From assembly GCA_023249935.1 (NCBI GenBank), contig JAHFBQ010000027.1, positions 2,612-17,007 on the forward strand: 14,396 nt of DNA. The letters run 5' to 3'. The position numbers and the translations under genes were made by a program. Numbering within the stretch: position 1 is the first letter of the stretch; the number at the start of each line of letters is the position of its first letter. Positions 13,521 through 14,396 of this stretch are shown here, piece by piece. A model generated the notes under the pieces. It had not been told where the DNA came from, did no database searches, and saw nothing but the letters and a program-made list of their open reading frames with translations. Origin of the DNA: a bacterium. GTDB taxonomy: Bacteria > Babelota > Babeliae > Babelales > RVW-14.

Positions 13521-14396
13521 TTACAAATTGATTTCTAACCAAGAAGCTCCAGCATCAGCTTTGGGAACTATCCATAATTTTCTCGCCAAAGTTCTTGTAG
13601 CAGGGTCAAATGAGAGAGGCATACCATAAAAATTAACATTTTTAATGTGCTCAAAATATTCCACTAAAAGCTCAGGATGAGCCACAACTTCAGGCTTTTT
13701 CTCTACGGCCCAATAAAGTAATTCTGTATACAAAAACGATTCTAAATAAAAGCTCGTTTTACGATTAGCTCTAAACTCTGCGCCAGCAAAAGCTCTAAAC
13801 CGTTCTGCAATCTGTAGAGCGCTTGTTTCAGGAGGTACTATACTTGTTGTTACTAGATCGATTCCTCGCGCGTTCTTTAAAAGATTTTGTATAGACAAGA
13901 GAGGTGACATGCCAACAAAAAGTATCGATGTTTGCCCTTTATCAACAGCATATTTAATAAATTTATACGTAGGCCGTGGCTTAGATAAACAAAAAATTGC
14001 ATTTGGAGCAGCCTGAAGGATGTTCGTAAGAGCTCTGTCAATTTCTACCGTCCCAGCTGTATAACGGGCAGAAATAACAGGTTCTACTCCATATTCAGTT
14101 AAAATTTTAACTAACAGTTCAAATAAAGAATTTCCAGCAAAACCTGATTCATAAAAGATAGCAATTTTATCTTTTACCTGCTTTTTAATAACATATTCAC
14201 AAGGCACTTTAAGCTCTTGTTCTGCTGTCGGACGGTAGAAAATCGTATTTTTATACCCTTTATTATGAATATGGTAGTTTTCACTTATTGGGAATAAATG
14301 AATAGCTTGACTCGCCCATGATTCCCCAAAAACTTGCTGCCAAAACGTTGTACCAACACCTCCCAAGATGACCTTAGTTTTCGCTAGATATTGCTT
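13521..14396 (-). CDS. Type I periplasmic binding protein (LivK-like), copy 2 (5' end beyond the right edge)
   Basis: The frame is open through the right edge. The first visible residues are KQYLAKTKVILGGVGTTFW, so the TTG at 14366 is internal and not a start. The 291 visible residues are clearly paralogous to the protein at 4877-6058: IHLFPI, FYRPTAEQELK, KIAIFYESGFAGNSLFELLVKIL, TVEIDRALTNILQAAPNAIFCLSKPRPTYKF, TSILFVGMSPLLSIQ, RGIDLVTTSIVPPE, FYLESFLYTELL and MPLSFDPATRTLARKLWIVP. They cover most of the first lobe and all of the second. The missing part should hold the signal peptide and about 85 residues. The gene is followed by channel copy 2. The ligand is unknown, and no ABC transporter partner is visible in the window. 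Confidence 0.8.
   Translation of the reverse strand, partial: KQYLAKTKVILGGVGTTFWQQVFGESWASQAIHLFPISENYHIHNKGYKNTIFYRPTAEQELKVPCEYVIKKQVKDKIAIFYESGFAGNSLFELLVKILTEYGVEPVISARYTAGTVEIDRALTNILQAAPNAIFCLSKPRPTYKFIKYAVDKGQTSILFVGMSPLLSIQNLLKNARGIDLVTTSIVPPETSALQIAERFRAFAGAEFRANRKTSFYLESFLYTELLYWAVEKKPEVVAHPELLVEYFEHIKNVNFYGMPLSFDPATRTLARKLWIVPKADAGASWLEINL

Noticed and set aside
1..14396. CRISPR arrays, tRNA or rRNA genes, transposases
   Set aside because: No regularly spaced direct repeats, no tRNA-like cloverleaf and no transposase-like protein was found on reading both strands.

Overview
This is about 14.4 kb of moderately AT-rich bacterial DNA (roughly 40% GC by eye), densely packed with genes. 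The organism is Gram-negative: there is a large outer-membrane beta-barrel protein with a signal peptide and a C-terminal Phe, and many proteins have Sec signals or N-terminal membrane anchors. No ribosomal RNA or core gene fixes the taxon. A poorly characterised, possibly host-dependent lineage (for example Candidatus Dependentiae/TM6) would fit, but that is a weak inference.

The centre of interest is a gene set present twice, all on the minus strand. Each set contains (a) a secreted type I periplasmic binding protein of the LivK kind, (b) a full-length prokaryotic pentameric ligand-gated ion channel (pLGIC, the family of animal Cys-loop receptors), and (c) a protein with one N-terminal membrane anchor followed by what I read as a degenerate PPP-type (PP1/calcineurin-like) phosphatase fold in which the metal ligands are replaced. 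Set 2 (14396 to 10349) is compact: binding protein (cut by the right edge), channel, pseudophosphatase with a long Ala/Pro-rich tail. An outer-membrane barrel gene follows in the same direction (10238-8154). Set 1 (6058 to 276) has the same order, but a Hint-domain toxin gene and a likely immunity gene (4780-2923) lie between the binding protein and the channel. Its pseudophosphatase gene is split by a frameshift at a run of eight A. A further secreted or anchored protein begins at the left edge.

Between the two sets, on the plus strand, lie two tandem paralogous SAM-dependent methyltransferases (6277-8090). Their closest recognisable relatives are geranyl-diphosphate C-methyltransferase-like enzymes. 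A strong hairpin at 8092-8141 ends that transcript, and probably also the barrel transcript arriving from the other side.

Working model (inference): the binding protein captures a small ligand in the periplasm and presents it to the channel. The anchored pseudophosphatase domain acts as a scaffold or second sensing module, and the copy-2 tail spans the periplasm or contacts the wall. Association or fusion of prokaryotic pLGICs with periplasmic binding domains is known. The third, PPP-like partner and the duplicated three-gene arrangement are the parts I do not recognise from described systems.
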